From an uncultured cyanobacterium (lineage in GTDB: Bacteria; Cyanobacteriota; Cyanobacteriia; PCC-6307; Cyanobiaceae), in NCBI GenBank assembly GCA_903934745.1, contig CAIZOZ010000221.1:1-5358 (forward strand): a stretch of 5,358 bases of DNA, read 5' to 3'. The position numbers and the translations under genes are program-made. Numbering within the stretch: position 1 is the first letter of the stretch; each line of letters starts with the position of its first letter. Of this stretch, positions 4,160 to 5,358 are shown in pieces. The notes under the pieces are model-generated. The model was given only the letters and a program-made list of their open reading frames with translations, was not told where the DNA came from and did no database searches.

Positions 4160-5294
4160 CGTTCATGTTGCGCAAGGTGGCGACAGAAGACGGCGACACA
4201 CGGTTGAGATAACGGAAGATCCAATATTTAAAGATTGTGGCCAGCACCACAGGAAATGTGGCGATGAACAGCATGATGAAATTCTCCTGTGGCGGCAATC
4301 CCAGGTGATGGGCCACACCATCCAGCAGCACTGTCCAGCCTTCGGGGCTGTGAAAGCCAACGAATATATCGGTGAATAGAATGATTGCGAAAGCCTTGGC
4401 GCTATCGCTCAGGCCATAGACCAATTCATCAATAAAACCACGTAGCACCTGAATATCCCTTTGGCCGAAGATGCAAACCAGCAGGAAGCCAATCAGGCCA
4501 AAAAGATCAGAGATGACGTTCTTGACAGCGTGGGTGCTCTCTTCGTCGGCCTCTTCCTTCAGCTGCCGTGCCCGTTCGGCCATTTGTTGACGCATTTCTT
4601 CTGGCGTTGGTGCGGCTTTCTCATCCAGCAGGGAGCTGAACTCGAGTTCGGACTGGAACTCGCGCAGTTTCTTCAACGCCGATTGCTCCAGCTTGGGCTT
4701 CGGATAGCTCAGGAACGGAGTGTCCGGTGAAAAGCGATCCACCAACGGCGAAACCACATACACCCGGCTCACCTGTTGCATCAGGATCGGCACCAGGATC
4801 AGCAGCAGCAGAATCCGCAGCGACACCAGGGTGGAATCCCGACGGCGCCGAAAGCCGGCCACCACGGTGGCTTCCGCCTCCGGGTCGAGTTGGCGCCTCA
4901 CCTGATCCACCACGCCGATCAGACTGCGAGGCAGGATCTCGGGTGAACGGCTGAGGCTGGGCAGGGCCTTGCGTTTGACGTCATAGCGGCTCACCACCGA
5001 CTCGATCAACTGGATCTGCCGCACTTCCTGGCCCGACAGTTCCTGGCGATAGGGCTCCAGTTGCTCGAGCGACTGGCGGCAGACCTGGAGTGCGGCTCGG
5101 AACCGCCGCAGCACCTGGGCCTGCATCCCCTTAGGCAAGCGCAACTCCAGTTCCGGTCGCACCGGCCGGTCGTTGTAGTGCTCCAGCTCCAGGCTCTGAA
5201 TCAGCAGACCGGCTTCATAACCCCGCTCCAGGTCGCTGCTCAGATCGAGCGATTGCGCCCTGCCGAACGTCCCCAGCCAATCGGTGAGCCCCAT
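4149..5294 (-). CDS. pxcA: Proton extrusion protein PxcA (CemA/Ycf10 family)
   Basis: PxcA is a plasma-membrane protein needed for light-induced proton extrusion in cyanobacteria and is linked to pH balance and inorganic carbon uptake; its plastid homologue is CemA. The protein has 381 residues. The N-terminal ~150 residues are soluble and charged. TM1 is at about 155-174 (LVSLRILLLLILVPILMQQV). A hydrophilic region follows with a likely coiled coil at about 203-250 (KLEQSALKKLREFQSELEF, then MRQQMAERARQLKEEADEE). TM2 is at about 260-277, TM3 at 299-314 and TM4 at 338-359. The family signature is plain near the C-terminus: GFHSPEGWTVLLDGVAHHLG (313-332), then FIATFPVVLATIFKYWIFRY (343-362) and LNRVSPSSVATLRNMN. 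ATG 5294 has AAGGA eight bases upstream. The C-terminal half is much less GC-rich than the N-terminal half. It is first of the pxcA-cobU-trmL cluster. Confidence 0.96.
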   Translation of the reverse strand: MGLTDWLGTFGRAQSLDLSSDLERGYEAGLLIQSLELEHYNDRPVRPELELRLPKGMQAQVLRRFRAALQVCRQSLEQLEPYRQELSGQEVRQIQLIESVVSRYDVKRKALPSLSRSPEILPRSLIGVVDQVRRQLDPEAEATVVAGFRRRRDSTLVSLRILLLLILVPILMQQVSRVYVVSPLVDRFSPDTPFLSYPKPKLEQSALKKLREFQSELEFSSLLDEKAAPTPEEMRQQMAERARQLKEEADEESTHAVKNVISDLFGLIGFLLVCIFGQRDIQVLRGFIDELVYGLSDSAKAFAIILFTDIFVGFHSPEGWTVLLDGVAHHLGLPPQENFIMLFIATFPVVLATIFKYWIFRYLNRVSPSSVATLRNMNGGG

Positions 5295-5302
5295 GGAGTG
5301 TG

Positions 5303-5308
5303 TCCTTC
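5303..5308 (-). promoter_or_regulatory. Ribosome binding site of pxcA
   Basis: GAAGGA on the minus strand ends eight bases before ATG 5294, a normal Shine-Dalgarno spacing that fixes the pxcA start. Confidence 0.6.
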
Positions 5309-5315
5309 AGATCAA

Positions 5316-5357
5316 TCAGCGTGAGAAAACCCACCAGGTGAGCATCGGCACCACCGA
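5316..5357 (-). CDS. Possible C-terminal tail of an upstream gene, 13 residues visible
   Basis: One minus-strand frame entering from the right edge reads SVVPMLTWWVFSR and stops at TGA 5318-5316, 21 bases before the pxcA ATG. The hydrophobic, tryptophan-containing tail could end a membrane protein, and the spacing would suit a gene transcribed together with pxcA. Another frame stays open through this stretch into pxcA and the third also stops here, so the choice is a judgement from composition and position only. The product cannot be identified. Confidence 0.25.
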   Translation of the reverse strand, partial: SVVPMLTWWVFSR

Positions 5358-5358
5358 C

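Noticed and set aside
3081..4379. 432-codon plus-strand ORF opposite trmL, cobU and the end of pxcA
   Set aside because: It is antisense to three well-recognised genes, low in complexity (Gln/Ala/Arg-rich) and without family resemblance. Long antisense ORFs are expected in GC-rich genes.
1..5358. CRISPR array, insertion sequence, HIP1 (GCGATCGC) sites or defence genes
   Set aside because: I found no spaced direct repeats, transposase, terminal inverted repeats or exact HIP1 octamer; near matches such as GCGATCGG at about 1542 are not HIP1.

Overview
The window looks like chromosomal DNA from a GC-rich picocyanobacterium of the Synechococcus/Cyanobium type. The best evidence is a full-length pxcA, the homologue of chloroplast CemA. 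A cyanobacterial-type DUF389 membrane protein, a small DUF2256 zinc-ribbon protein and high G+C at third codon positions point the same way. The species is inferred from gene content and style, not from a database match.

Layout, left to right. Positions 1-213 (+) hold the C-terminal 70 codons of a gene that starts outside the window. It is noticeably less GC-rich than the rest and ends in a stretch resembling a copper-amine-oxidase-N/'stalk' type beta domain. A short region follows (214-407) with an unrecognised but coding-like 44-codon ORF at 281-415. A DUF389 multi-pass membrane protein (+) runs to 1487. Everything further right is on the minus strand. Reading in transcription order from the right edge, there is a possible 13-residue C-terminal tail of an unknown gene, then pxcA, cobU and trmL as a tight overlapping cluster. 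After a gap of about 160 bases come a secreted LysM/M23 peptidase, an elongator-type tRNA-Met(CAU) with its own intrinsic terminator, and a 47-residue DUF2256 protein. The DUF2256 gene converges on the DUF389 gene with only 24 bases between the stop codons.

How the genes relate. The pxcA/cobU overlap is 11 bases and the cobU/trmL overlap is one base (TGATG), so the three are very probably co-transcribed and translationally coupled. Their jobs differ: proton extrusion at the plasma membrane, cobalamin nucleotide-loop assembly and tRNA wobble methylation. The operon therefore reads as a housekeeping cluster rather than a pathway. The M23 protein is a periplasmic peptidoglycan hydrolase with complete zinc ligands.

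The least ordinary DNA is at 1835-1893, between the M23 stop codon and tRNA-Met. It is an iterated CCTGACCC repeat whose minus strand is a regular four-tract G-quadruplex motif with three identical 3-base loops. The same G-tracts can instead pair with a complementary arm that contains the M23 stop codon. Other points of interest are an abrupt composition change inside pxcA and the small ORF whose stop overlaps a possible DUF389 start. I see no defence system, transposon, CRISPR array or other clearly new multi-gene system here.
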